Source: Deltaproteobacteria bacterium
GTDB taxonomy: Bacteria; Myxococcota; Myxococcia; Myxococcales; 40CM-4-68-19
Assembly: GCA_005879505.1 (NCBI GenBank)
Contig: VBKQ01000017.1
Location: forward strand, 1 to 14,885
DNA: 14,885 bases
Direction: 5' to 3'
In this document: in pieces, positions 1 through 8,557 of the stretch
Layout of the letters: every line of letters starts with the position of its first letter
Position numbering within the stretch: the stretch's first letter is position 1
Made by a program: the position numbers and the translations under genes
Notes under the pieces: generated by a model
Told to the model about the DNA's origin: nothing
Seen by the model: the letters and a program-made list of their open reading frames with translations, nothing else
Database searches by the model: none

Positions 1-65
1 AGCGGTGCCGGAGGCGGCTGCGAGTGCGTGCACGCGATCGCGACGATCAAGCCCGTCCAGCGCAT
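1..65 (-). CDS. Putative lipoprotein, N-terminal fragment (runs off left edge)
   Basis: Only the first 21 codons are in the window. The ATG at 65 follows a strong Shine-Dalgarno GGAGG five bases upstream, which begins directly after the stop codon of the preceding gene. The visible peptide starts MRWTGLIVAIAC and continues with a Pro-rich stretch. One Arg, a short hydrophobic run and Cys12, followed by a flexible Pro-rich segment, look like a short lipoprotein signal peptide. The lipobox would be AIAC, which is imperfect because position -3 is usually Leu or Val. It is the last visible gene of the minus-strand operon that begins at the helicase. The function cannot be judged. Seen: start, ribosome site and hydrophobic leader. 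Inferred: lipoprotein export. Confidence 0.5.
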   Translation of the reverse strand, partial: MRWTGLIVAIACTHSQPPPAP

Positions 66-76
66 CCGCGCCTCCG

Positions 77-361
77 CTATTTCTTCTGCTGCTGGATCAG
101 CTGATCCAGGTCCTCCGACAGCTCCCGCACGCGCCGCTTCAGCGCCGAGATCCTCTTTCCTGCTCCCTTGAAATCCTCGCGGGTCACCAGCCCCGCCGCG
201 CGCAGCGCTTTCTCTTGCGCCTCGTCGAGCGCCTGCTTCGCTCGCTGCAGCCCGCCGATCGCCGCCGCGATCGCCTCCGCGCGCCGCGGATCCTCGAAGA
301 GCTTGCCCATCGCCTTCATGCCGAGCTCGGCGGCGCGCTCGCGCAGCGTCTTGGGAGCCAT
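77..361 (-). CDS. Small charged helical protein, 94 aa, unknown function
   Basis: I do not recognise a named family. The 94-aa product begins MAPKTLRERAAELG and is Ala/Leu/Lys/Arg/Glu-rich with almost no Pro. Residues 24-57 and 70-93 look like two amphipathic helices with heptad-like spacing, so a small coiled-coil or phasin-like helical hairpin is plausible. There is no signal peptide or membrane segment. I chose the ATG at 361 because the upstream reading belongs to the end of the SCP2-like gene, whose stop lies 11 bases before it. A GTG 24 bases further upstream is in frame but would overlap that gene. The ribosome site is weak, which fits translational coupling. It sits in the Hsp70/SCP2 operon, so a partner role to those proteins is a guess only. 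Confidence 0.75.
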   Translation of the reverse strand: MAPKTLRERAAELGMKAMGKLFEDPRRAEAIAAAIGGLQRAKQALDEAQEKALRAAGLVTREDFKGAGKRISALKRRVRELSEDLDQLIQQQKK

Positions 362-372
362 GGCCAGGCTGT

Positions 373-804
373 TTACACGAATTCCGTCGGGACCGCGCGG
401 ATGGCCTCCAGCCCAGCTGCCTGATGCCGGCCGGAGTACTTCACGAGCTTCTGCAGATCGCCGCGCAGCCGGATCTTGCGCTCGAGGATCGCGCGCACCG
501 GATCGGCCCGCTCGCCGGCGATGGCCTGCTGCAGCAGCTTCCGGCACACGGCATAAGGCGCCCAGGCGATGTAGTCGGGATCGAGCTCCTCCAGCTCGTC
601 CTCATCCTCGGGATAGGAGAGCTTCGCCGGCCGGCCCGGGTGAAGCCGCGCCAGCACGCAGAAGTCGCTGGGCAGCCGCGCGCCCCGCTGGATCACCACT
701 CCGACGGCCACTGGTCCGAAGTCCGCGATCGCCGCCGTCACGGCCGGATCGCGCACCAGCGCGGCGGCGGCCGCCTCGCACCACTCCCGTGAGGGGAACT
801 TCAT
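373..804 (-). CDS. SCP2 sterol-carrier-like domain protein, 143 aa
   Basis: The protein is a single-domain match by eye to the SCP2 family of small lipid-binding proteins. Seen features: an N-terminal EW helix (MKFPSREWCEAAAAAL), a central beta region around residues 33-65, an acidic stretch at 66-77 (EDEDELEELD), the family-like segment DYIAWAPYAVCRKLLQQ near 77-93, and the late motif DPVRAILERKIRLRGDLQKL at 101-120, which resembles the SCP2 pattern of a basic segment followed by GDL. There is no signal peptide, so it should be cytoplasmic. Its ATG overlaps the stop of the Hsp70 gene as ATGA, a classic translational coupling junction, so the two are probably made together. SCP2 proteins bind lipids or acyl compounds in a hydrophobic tunnel. 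The ligand here is unknown. The family call is from sequence pattern only. Confidence 0.75.
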   Translation of the reverse strand: MKFPSREWCEAAAAALVRDPAVTAAIADFGPVAVGVVIQRGARLPSDFCVLARLHPGRPAKLSYPEDEDELEELDPDYIAWAPYAVCRKLLQQAIAGERADPVRAILERKIRLRGDLQKLVKYSGRHQAAGLEAIRAVPTEFV

Positions 805-2423
805 TGACCGCCGAAGACTTTGCGGATCGACGCGAACAAGCCGCGCGATTGCTCCTCGGGAGTCAATGCTTGCCGTTCCGCGGCGATGCGGCGGCGCTCG
901 GTCTCTTCCTGCCAGGCGACCTTGAGCGCCTCGGGCGTGTCCTTCGTCGCCAGCGTGAGCTCGCGCATCTGGCCGCTGGCGCTCTCGATCGTCACGTGCA
1001 GCAGGCACTCCTCGTCGAGCACGAAGTTCACGCGCTGCCCCGCCACCTCCGCCGGAAACTTGAGGGTGCCGAGGTACTCGTTGTCGATGATGCGGTCGCT
1101 GTCGCCCTGGAAGATGTCGAGCTCGAGCCCCCTGCCGTCGCGCGCCGGCGGCAGGCGGAAGCTGCTCTTCGAAGGGATCTGGGTATTCTTCTCGATCACC
1201 TTGCGGAAGCGCCCGCCGGGCATGGCGAACCCGATCGGCATGCTCAGGGCGTCGACCAGCGTGACCGAGTCGATCTCCTGCATCGACTCCGCGAGCAGCG
1301 CGGCGCCGAGGGCCACCGATTCGTCCGGGTGGACGCCCTTGCGCGGCGGCTTTCCGAAGAACTGGTGCGCCTTGCCCTGCACCAGCGGCATGCGCGTCTG
1401 TCCGCCGACCAGCAGCACCTCCTGGATGTCGCCGCGGTTCAGGTTCTTCTCGCCGAGCACGCGCTCCACGATCTGGAACGACTTGTCGACCAGATCCATC
1501 ACCAGCGCGTTGATCCGCTCCCGCGAGACCGGGATACGCAGGTCGACCGGTTTGCCCTTGCGCTCGGAGACGTAGGGCAGCTCGATCACCACGTTGCTGA
1601 GCAGCGAGAGGTCGATCTTCGCCGCCTCGGCGCCGTTCTTGATCCGCTGCATGGCGATCGGCGACTGGGTCAGGTCGATCTTCGTCTGGTTGCGGAACTC
1701 CTCGAGGACGAAGTCGATGATGCGGTTGTCGAAGTCGACGCCGCCGAGGAAGGTGTCGCCGCCGGTCGCCAGCACCTCCATCACGTTGCCATGGAGCTGC
1801 AGGACGGAGACGTCGAACGTGCCGCCGCCCAGGTCGTAGACGAGGACCTTGTGGTCGAACCCGCGGTTGAGGCCGTAGGCGAGCGCCGCGGCGGTGGGCT
1901 CGTTGACGATCCGCTTGACGTTGAAGCCGGCGAGCAGACCGGCTTCCTTCACCGCGTTGCGCTGGTTGTCGTTGTAGTAGGCGGGAACCGAGATGATCGC
2001 TTCCGTGATCTCCTGCCCGAGCGTCGCCTCGGCGACGCGCTTGCAGTGCTGGAGCACGAATGCGCTGATCTGCGGGAGCGAGTACACCTTCCCGGCCAGC
2101 ACCACCGCGGCCTCGCCGTTCGGGCCCTCGACGATCTCGTAGGAGAAGTAGTGCTTGATGTCCTGGACGACCTTCGAGTTGTACTGGCGCCCGATGAGGC
2201 GCTTGGCGCCATAGATGGTGTTGCGCGGGTTGACCACCATCTGGTCCTTCGCCACGTTGCCGACCAGCAGATCCCCCTTCTCGCTCATCGCCACCACGCT
2301 GGGTAGGATGAGCGACCCTTTGTCGCTCGGGACCACCCGGGCGACCTTGTTGCGTACATAGGCGACGCACGTGTTGGTGGTGCCCAGGTCGATGCCGAGC
2401 ATGATGGGCTTTTCGGCGGGCAT
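801..2423 (-). CDS. Hsp70/DnaK-family protein lacking the helical lid, 540 aa
   Basis: The ATP-binding domain is complete. It has the phosphate-1 loop GIDLGTTNTC near residue 10, NPRNTIYGAKRLIG with the catalytic-type Lys at about 74, EPTAAALAYG near 175, phosphate-2 DLGGGTFDVSV near 197 and the adenosine loop LLVGGQTRMP near 338. An interdomain linker (VTLVDALSMPIG) leads into a beta substrate-binding domain of about 400-497. DnaK is about 640 residues. This protein stops about 40 residues after the beta domain, so the helical lid and tail are absent and only a short charged helix ending RGLFASIRKVFGGQ remains. I prefer the ATG at 2423, with GAGTGAG upstream, over an in-frame GTG three codons earlier. 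It is probably a specialised paralogue, like the extra Hsp70s (e.g. SglK, StkA) known in Myxococcus, rather than the housekeeping DnaK, because no dnaJ or grpE is adjacent. It is cytoplasmic and coupled to the SCP2-like gene. Confidence 0.92.
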   Translation of the reverse strand: MPAEKPIMLGIDLGTTNTCVAYVRNKVARVVPSDKGSLILPSVVAMSEKGDLLVGNVAKDQMVVNPRNTIYGAKRLIGRQYNSKVVQDIKHYFSYEIVEGPNGEAAVVLAGKVYSLPQISAFVLQHCKRVAEATLGQEITEAIISVPAYYNDNQRNAVKEAGLLAGFNVKRIVNEPTAAALAYGLNRGFDHKVLVYDLGGGTFDVSVLQLHGNVMEVLATGGDTFLGGVDFDNRIIDFVLEEFRNQTKIDLTQSPIAMQRIKNGAEAAKIDLSLLSNVVIELPYVSERKGKPVDLRIPVSRERINALVMDLVDKSFQIVERVLGEKNLNRGDIQEVLLVGGQTRMPLVQGKAHQFFGKPPRKGVHPDESVALGAALLAESMQEIDSVTLVDALSMPIGFAMPGGRFRKVIEKNTQIPSKSSFRLPPARDGRGLELDIFQGDSDRIIDNEYLGTLKFPAEVAGQRVNFVLDEECLLHVTIESASGQMRELTLATKDTPEALKVAWQEETERRRIAAERQALTPEEQSRGLFASIRKVFGGQ

Positions 2424-2473
2424 GAAGCTCACTCGATGCTACGGCGCACGGCATCCGCGACGCAACAAAACCC

Positions 2474-3046
2474 CTAGTGCCAACGAACGTCGTAACGCAC
2501 AGTTACACCCGCGGGCGTCGATTCCACCACCTGCGGAAGTCCCACCTCTCCCACCGTTCCCGACAGTTCGTAAACAAACAGCAAGGTGCCCCGCAGCACA
2601 TGGAAGGCTGCCTCGGGCGTGTCCTCGCCGTCGAAACGGGTCAGGACCGAGCCCCCCTTGTCGCCCGGCTGCCAAGAAAACGTGATGCCGCGGGTGACCA
2701 TGGAGAAGAAACGATCCAGGTTGGCGAAGATCGGCTCCGGCGACTGCCCGAAGACGATGAACGCCATCCGGATGATCGGCTGCAGCATGGTCCAGCCCAA
2801 GGGCCGGGCGCAAGCCATGCCGCACTCCGCCAGACCGTCGTCGCCGACCAGCTTCTGCAGCACGGACTCGATGTCGTCGATCGGCGTCGAAGGGATGAAG
2901 CTCAGCACCCGCGGCGGGTCGTCGATGGTCGCCCGGGTCGTGGCAGAGACGCTGGCCCGCACCTGCTCCCGGAGGCCGCGCTCGCCGACGAAATCCATCA
3001 GAGCGCGGAAGAAAGATCCAAGCCCCTGCCGGGGAGCCCCTTCCAT
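2474..3046 (-). CDS. Conserved-looking 190-aa protein, possibly DUF2378/TIGR02265-related
   Basis: No enzyme motif is recognised. The 190-aa protein has no signal peptide or transmembrane helix. The N-terminal half carries LSFIPSTPIDDIESVLQKLVGDD (an alpha/beta start). The middle has a hydrophobic helix MLQPIIRMAFIVFG followed by a Phe-rich segment. The end runs through RGTLLFVYELSG to a final VTVRYDVRW strand. Length, the mid-protein hydrophobic helix and the YDVRW-type ending remind me of the Myxococcus paralogous family TIGR02265/DUF2378, which has no known biochemical role. That assignment is weak. The ATG at 3046 begins 3 bases after the helicase stop codon, so it is almost certainly cotranscribed. 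A 50-bp gap separates it from the Hsp70 gene. Two-residue pairs such as Asp-Asp near 42 and 69 give no functional clue. Confidence 0.75.
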   Translation of the reverse strand: MEGAPRQGLGSFFRALMDFVGERGLREQVRASVSATTRATIDDPPRVLSFIPSTPIDDIESVLQKLVGDDGLAECGMACARPLGWTMLQPIIRMAFIVFGQSPEPIFANLDRFFSMVTRGITFSWQPGDKGGSVLTRFDGEDTPEAAFHVLRGTLLFVYELSGTVGEVGLPQVVESTPAGVTVRYDVRWH

Positions 3047-3049
3047 GGC

Positions 3050-5018
<1,969 letters not shown>

Positions 5019-5026
5019 CACCGCTC

Positions 5027-5056
5027 ACCCTAAGTGAACAGGCGTACAGATGTCAA
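5027..5056 (-). promoter_or_regulatory. Sigma-70-type promoter of the helicase operon
   Basis: On the minus strand a perfect -35 hexamer TTGACA (5056 to 5051) is followed after 18 bases by TAGGGT (5032 to 5027), which keeps only the TA...T of a -10 box. The -10 ends 8 bases before the ATG at 5018, so the transcript would have almost no leader, although the same AGGGTGAG bases could also act as a ribosome site on a transcript started further upstream. The good -35 and weak -10 suit a regulated promoter. Confidence 0.45.
5033..5049 (-). promoter_or_regulatory. Candidate LexA (SOS) operator of the Myxococcus type
   Basis: The minus-strand 17-mer CTGTACGCCTGTTCACT matches the Myxococcus xanthus LexA-box consensus, as I recall it (CTRHAMRYBYGTTCAGS), at 15 of 17 positions, including the GTTCA core. 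The two mismatches are the last two bases. It fills the spacer between the -35 and -10 hexamers of the helicase promoter, the place where LexA binding would block RNA polymerase. UvrD-type helicases are common SOS-regulon members, which supports the call. The consensus is from memory and binding is inferred. Confidence 0.5.
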
Positions 5057-5076
5057 AAAGCGAATCGGGCGTGCTC

Positions 5077-5958
5077 TCAGGCACGTACGCGCAGGGAGTC
5101 CTTCGGGGGCAGGCGGGAGTGGGCGAGGACTCCGTCGCTCTTCAGCAGCAGGATCTCGGCGAGGATGGAGATGGCGATCTCGCCCGGCGTCTTGTTGCCG
5201 AGACGCAGCCCGATAGGCGCGTGCAGCCGCGGATCGTCGCGCGGGTCGCGGCCGAGCCGCTTCGCGATGCTCCGGAGGATCAGGGCGATCTTCCGCCGGC
5301 TGCCGATCAGCCCGATGTACCGCGCCGGCGTGCGGAGGGCAGCCTCGAGGACCGCCTCGTCGAGCGCGTGGCAGCGGGTGAGGATCACCACGAAGTCGGC
5401 CGGCCCCGGGGAGAGGCCGCCGAGCGGGTCCTGCGAAAGATCGGCGCAACGCACGTCGCCGGCGCGCGGGAAGCGCTCGCGGGTGGCGAACTTCTCCCGG
5501 TCGTCGAAGACGGCCGTGTCGAGGCCGATCTCTGCGGCGATGTTCGCCACCCGCTCTCCGACGTGGCCGGCGCCGTAGAGGACCAGCCGCGGCAGCGGAC
5601 GAAGCACGTCGAGGAACACAGTCACTTCTCCCCCGCACTTCATTCCCAGCTCATCCGGGACCGCGCCGCCCGGCGGAATCGGTTCCGCCGCATCCCCGGC
5701 GGTGGTGAGCGCATACCTGCGCTCGCAGGAGCCCGAGCCTTCTTCGAGAAGCCGGACGGCTTCCTGGATCACCACGGCCTCGAGCGGTCCGCCGCCGACG
5801 CTTCCGCTGATCGCTCCATCCGCGGACACGATCATCTTCGCGCCCGCATCGCGCGGCGCCGAGCGGGCCGTCGCCGTCACCGTGCAGAGCACGAACGGCT
5901 CCCTCGCCGCGCTCCTGCGCGCGGCTTCCTGGAACAGTTCGGCATCAGTCAGGTTCAC
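5077..5958 (-). CDS. xdhC: XdhC/CoxI-family molybdoenzyme maturation factor, 293 aa
   Basis: XdhC proteins bind molybdenum cofactor, help its sulfuration and insertion, and act in the cytoplasm on xanthine dehydrogenase and aldehyde/CO dehydrogenase-type enzymes. Seen: an N-terminal XdhC/CoxI domain (residues about 5-118) with APRDAGAKM, the Gly-rich GSVGGGPLEA and CGGEVTVFLD. This is followed by a Rossmann C-terminal domain with LVLYGAGHVGERVA (126-138), DDREKFA, ILTRCHALDE and RYIGLIGSRRK. Length is normal for the two-domain form. The start is a GTG at 5958, since no other start lies before residue 41. AAGG ends only 1 base from it, too close for a normal ribosome site, so a leaderless start is possible (TACACT ends 7 bases upstream). 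No molybdoenzyme subunit gene is nearby, so its client is elsewhere. It is transcribed toward the helicase operon with 58 bp between. Confidence 0.9.
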   Translation of the reverse strand: MNLTDAELFQEAARRSAAREPFVLCTVTATARSAPRDAGAKMIVSADGAISGSVGGGPLEAVVIQEAVRLLEEGSGSCERRYALTTAGDAAEPIPPGGAVPDELGMKCGGEVTVFLDVLRPLPRLVLYGAGHVGERVANIAAEIGLDTAVFDDREKFATRERFPRAGDVRCADLSQDPLGGLSPGPADFVVILTRCHALDEAVLEAALRTPARYIGLIGSRRKIALILRSIAKRLGRDPRDDPRLHAPIGLRLGNKTPGEIAISILAEILLLKSDGVLAHSRLPPKDSLRVRA

Positions 5959-5965
5959 GCCTTGG

Positions 5966-5971
5966 AGTGTA
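5966..5971 (-). promoter_or_regulatory. Possible -10 element of xdhC (leaderless start)
   Basis: The minus-strand hexamer TACACT (4 of 6 to TATAAT) ends 7 bases before the xdhC GTG, which would place the transcript start at the start codon. No clear -35 lies 16-18 bases upstream. The site is short and could be chance. Confidence 0.22.
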
Positions 5972-6031
5972 CCGCGATGCCGCCCAGCGATCCTTGCAGG
6001 GAGCGGCCGAGCGTCGAGAACACGGCCGCGC

Positions 6032-6061
6032 TTGCGCCTGCCCCGTGCCCCCGCTTACAAG
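6032..6061 (+). promoter_or_regulatory. Possible promoter of the HAD phosphatase gene
   Basis: TTGCGC (6032-6037) and TACAAG (6056-6061) are separated by 18 bases and end 6 bases before the GTG at 6068. Matches are 3 of 6 and 4 of 6, so it is weak. It fits with the absence of any Shine-Dalgarno sequence before this gene, which suggests a leaderless mRNA. Confidence 0.22.
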
Positions 6062-6067
6062 CGCGCC

Positions 6068-6775
6068 GTGGCTGATCTGGCGGTGGTTTGCGACTTCGAC
6101 GGGACGGCGACAGTCCTCGACATCGGTGACGAGATCAGCCGGCATTTCTGCGGAACGGATTACCTCGCCCTGCAGAAGAAGCTCTTTCTCGAGGGCAAGC
6201 TCACCACCCGGGCGATCATCCAGAGCATCTACACGCCGGTCCGGGCTCCCGAGGCGGAGGTGATCGCGTTTGCGCTGACGGCAGCGAAGATCCGGCCCGG
6301 ATTCGTCGAGCTGGTGGCTGCCGCGCGCGATCGCGGCGCGCCCTTCTTTCTCGCTTCCGGCGGATTGCGGCAATACGTCGAAGCCGTGCTCGCCGCGCAT
6401 CTGCCAGCCGATCTGCGCGAGCACGTGCGGATCCGCGCCAACCTGGCGGAATTCTCACCAGAGGGACTGCGTGTCAGCTACCCGACCGACGCGGAATCAC
6501 GCGCGGCGGGCTGCCACGTCTGCGGCTCGTGCAAGCGCGTGGTGGTCGCGGAAGCACGGCGCACCGGGGCGAAGTACGTGATCGGGATCGGGGACGGATT
6601 CGCGGACCGCTGCCTCGCTCAATTCGCAGACCAGACGTACGCGCTCGAGGACAGCTATCTGCACGGGTACTGCAGGGAGCAGCGCATGGCGTGCATCCCT
6701 TTCACCGAGCTCTACGAAGCCGCCGAAGCCGTGCGGTCTTTTACGCCGGCTGCTGAGCGGCCTCGAGAGCGATGA
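6068..6775 (+). CDS. HAD-superfamily phosphatase, MtnX/SerB-like (HAD-IB), 235 aa
   Basis: The HAD nucleophile motif CDFDGT gives Asp9 and Asp11. LASGG (Ser97) is motif II, Lys156 is the likely motif III Lys, and GIGDGFADRC (Asp176, Asp180) is the motif IV Mg site. Length and the inserted GCHVCGSCKR resemble MtnX-type phosphatases of methionine salvage, which carry a CGxCK segment, and phosphoserine phosphatases. The exact substrate is not readable. Cys149, Cys152 and Cys155 form CxxCxxC. I chose the GTG at 6068 because it starts directly before the conserved core. The open frame continues upstream to 5702 only by running antisense through xdhC. No Shine-Dalgarno sequence is visible. No other methionine-salvage gene is in the window, so the pathway role is open. 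It is divergent from xdhC with 109 bp between. Its 3' end overlaps the next minus-strand gene by 35 bp. Confidence 0.87.
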   Translation: MADLAVVCDFDGTATVLDIGDEISRHFCGTDYLALQKKLFLEGKLTTRAIIQSIYTPVRAPEAEVIAFALTAAKIRPGFVELVAAARDRGAPFFLASGGLRQYVEAVLAAHLPADLREHVRIRANLAEFSPEGLRVSYPTDAESRAAGCHVCGSCKRVVVAEARRTGAKYVIGIGDGFADRCLAQFADQTYALEDSYLHGYCREQRMACIPFTELYEAAEAVRSFTPAAERPRER

Positions 6776-6959
6776 TGGCCAGCGCGCGGTTCAGGAGCGC
6801 GAGCCGGCGCTTCGCAGCGGCGATGGCGGCGCGCGCGCGCGGCGAGTCGTCGCGATAGCGCTGCATCGTCTCCTTGAGCTGCTCGTAGGCGAGTTGGACG
6901 CGGCCGATGAGCTGGATCCGCTCGAGCCGCTCGTTCTGATCGCGGGGCTGTCCGTTCAT
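6741..6959 (-). CDS. Small helical protein, 72 aa, unknown function
   Basis: No family is recognised. The ATG at 6959 has GAGGA about 7 bases upstream. An upstream in-frame ATG at 6998 would add 13 residues. Codon third positions are almost all G or C, as in neighbouring real genes, so coding is likely. The product is highly charged and helical: NERLERIQLIGRVQLAYEQL near 9-28, then Arg/Ala-rich ARAAIAAAKRRLALLNRAL near 42-60, with no signal peptide and no Cys. A coiled-coil or nucleic-acid-associated small protein is possible. Its last 35 bases overlap the 3' end of the convergent phosphatase gene, so the two transcripts are complementary there. It lies downstream of the response regulator, with 142 bp from that stop to the upstream ATG and 180 bp to the chosen one. 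It may have its own promoter. Confidence 0.65.
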   Translation of the reverse strand: MNGQPRDQNERLERIQLIGRVQLAYEQLKETMQRYRDDSPRARAAIAAAKRRLALLNRALAIIALEAAQQPA

Positions 6960-7139
6960 GTGCGTCCTCGGGTAGGTCACGCCCACGATTCGATGCATTC
7001 AGCCTGCCAGCTTTGCGCCGAAAGCCAAATACCCGGAATTACTGATGTGGGCGCTATTCGCACCCTCAGCCCTTGTCAGGGAACCGACAGGAAAGGCCGA
7101 CGAAATTGCCGAACTGTCCGCCAGGAGAACAGGAATCGC

Positions 7140-8537
7140 CTACTCCTCGCGCAACAGGCGGGAAAGGGTTTTCCGATCGATGCCCAGCGCCTCCGCCGCA
7201 CGGGTCTTGTTGCCGCCGGCTTCGCGCAAGACGCGCTCAGCGTAGCGGCGGCTGAGCTCATCCAGGGTGGGGTGATCCCCGATCAGCGGGTCCGGTAAAG
7301 CTGCCACGGGGGCCGCCGCTACCGTGGCGACCGTCTTCGTCGGGATGGCCCGCTGCGGTCGCCAGCGCTCCCGGACCGCCTCGGGCAGGTCTTCGGGCAG
7401 GATGGTTCCGCCGGGGTTGAGCGCCAGCGCCCGCGCAACGGCGTTGTCCAGCTCGCGCACGTTTCCCGGCCAATCCCAAAGGAGAAGCGCCTCGCGAGCC
7501 TCGGTGGTCAGCGAGGCCCCTCGCTCGCCAGCGTGCCTAGCCGCGAAGTGCTCGGCGAGCAGCGGGATGTCCTCGCGACGTTCCCGCAGTGGGGGGATGC
7601 GGATGGTCACGACGTTCAGCCGGTAGAAAAGGTCTTCGCGGAACCTGCCGGCCTTCACCGCCTCGGCCAGATCCTTGTTGGTGGCGGCGACGACCCGGGT
7701 GTCCACCCGGATGGGGGCGCTCTCGCCGACCCGGCGAATCTCCCCCTCCTGAAGCACCCGCAGGAGCTGACCCTGGATGCGGGCGCCGATGTCTCCGACC
7801 TCGTCGAGGAAAAGCGTCCCACCGGTCGCTTCCTCGAACAGCCCGCGGCGCGCCCCGGTCGCGCCGGTGAAGCTGCCGCGCGCATGCCCGAACAGCTCGC
7901 TCTCGAGCACCCCTTCCGCGATGGCGCCGCAGTCGACGGCGATGAAAGGCCCCGCTGCCCGCGCGCTACTGGAGTGGATGGCGCGTGCCACCAGCTCCTT
8001 GCCGGTTCCGCTCTCTCCGACGACAAGCACGGTCGCGTCGGTGAGCGCCACCCGCGCGGCGGTCTTGTAGACCTGCAGCATGCTTTCACTGCGGCCGACC
8101 ACGTTCGCGAGCGCGTACTTCTCGCGGATCTCCCGCTTGAGCCGTCTGTTCTCGGTGGCGAGCCGCCGGTGCCGCAGCGCCCGGGCCACCACCAGCTTGA
8201 TCGCGTTCACGTCGTACGGCTTGGAGATGTAATCGTAGGCGCCGCGGCGGATCGCCTCCACCGCGCCATCGATGTTCCCGAACGCCGTGACCAGCAGCAC
8301 CGGCGTCTCCGGCGCATGCTTGTGGACCCAGTCGAGCACCTCCAGGCCGTCCACATCCCGCATGCGGATGTCGCTGACCACCGCGTCGAACTCGCCGTCG
8401 CGCTCCAGCCGCTCCACCGCCTCCGCCCCGTCGGCGCAGGCGAGAACGCCGTGCCCGTCCTCCGCGAGGATCTGCGCCATCAGCGAGCGCGAGGCGCCAT
8501 CGTCGTCCACCACCAGGATGCGCGCGGGTTCAGACAT
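7140..8537 (-). CDS. Sigma-54-dependent response regulator, NtrC family, 465 aa
   Basis: Three domains in order. The receiver (about 5-120) has the acidic pair Asp11/Asp12, phospho-acceptor Asp56 in VVSDIRM, Thr84 and Lys106. The AAA+ sigma-54 domain (about 145-385) has Walker A GESGTGKE at 174-181, the sigma-54 contact loop GSFTGA at 221-226 (a Ser variant of GAFTGA), Walker B GGTLFLDEVGD at 239-249, the sensor/Arg-finger region FREDLFYRLNVV and WPGNVREL. The Fis-type helix-turn-helix ends the protein at about 424-463 (GGNKTRAAEALGIDRKTLSRLL). Phosphorylation by a partner kinase should drive ATP-dependent opening of sigma-54 promoters. The kinase gene ends 20 bp upstream, so they form one two-component unit. 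No target promoter is visible here. A long Ala/Pro linker (about 395-420) precedes the DNA-binding domain. It appears full length and intact. Confidence 0.96.
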   Translation of the reverse strand: MSEPARILVVDDDGASRSLMAQILAEDGHGVLACADGAEAVERLERDGEFDAVVSDIRMRDVDGLEVLDWVHKHAPETPVLLVTAFGNIDGAVEAIRRGAYDYISKPYDVNAIKLVVARALRHRRLATENRRLKREIREKYALANVVGRSESMLQVYKTAARVALTDATVLVVGESGTGKELVARAIHSSSARAAGPFIAVDCGAIAEGVLESELFGHARGSFTGATGARRGLFEEATGGTLFLDEVGDIGARIQGQLLRVLQEGEIRRVGESAPIRVDTRVVAATNKDLAEAVKAGRFREDLFYRLNVVTIRIPPLRERREDIPLLAEHFAARHAGERGASLTTEAREALLLWDWPGNVRELDNAVARALALNPGGTILPEDLPEAVRERWRPQRAIPTKTVATVAAAPVAALPDPLIGDHPTLDELSRRYAERVLREAGGNKTRAAEALGIDRKTLSRLLREE

Positions 8538-8557
8538 GGGAAAAGGATAGCGGACGC

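Noticed and set aside
168..2306. A 712-codon open frame on the plus strand opposite the Hsp70, SCP2-like and 94-aa genes.
   Set aside because: It is antisense to three recognisable genes, its product is Arg/His/Asp-rich low-complexity typical of high-GC antisense frames, and it has no recognised domain.
5055..5085. Hairpin CGTGC/GCACG at the xdhC stop followed by CTTTTT as an intrinsic terminator.
   Set aside because: The stem has only 5 bp and the T-run starts about 10 bases after it and overlaps the -35 of the helicase promoter. Too weak to call.
6999..7139. Sigma-54 -24/-12 promoter upstream of the 72-aa gene.
   Set aside because: The GG and GC pairs found (around TGGCGGACAGTTCGGC and TGGCTTTCGGCGC on the minus strand) have the wrong spacing (11 or 8 instead of 10), so no sigma-54 site can be claimed.
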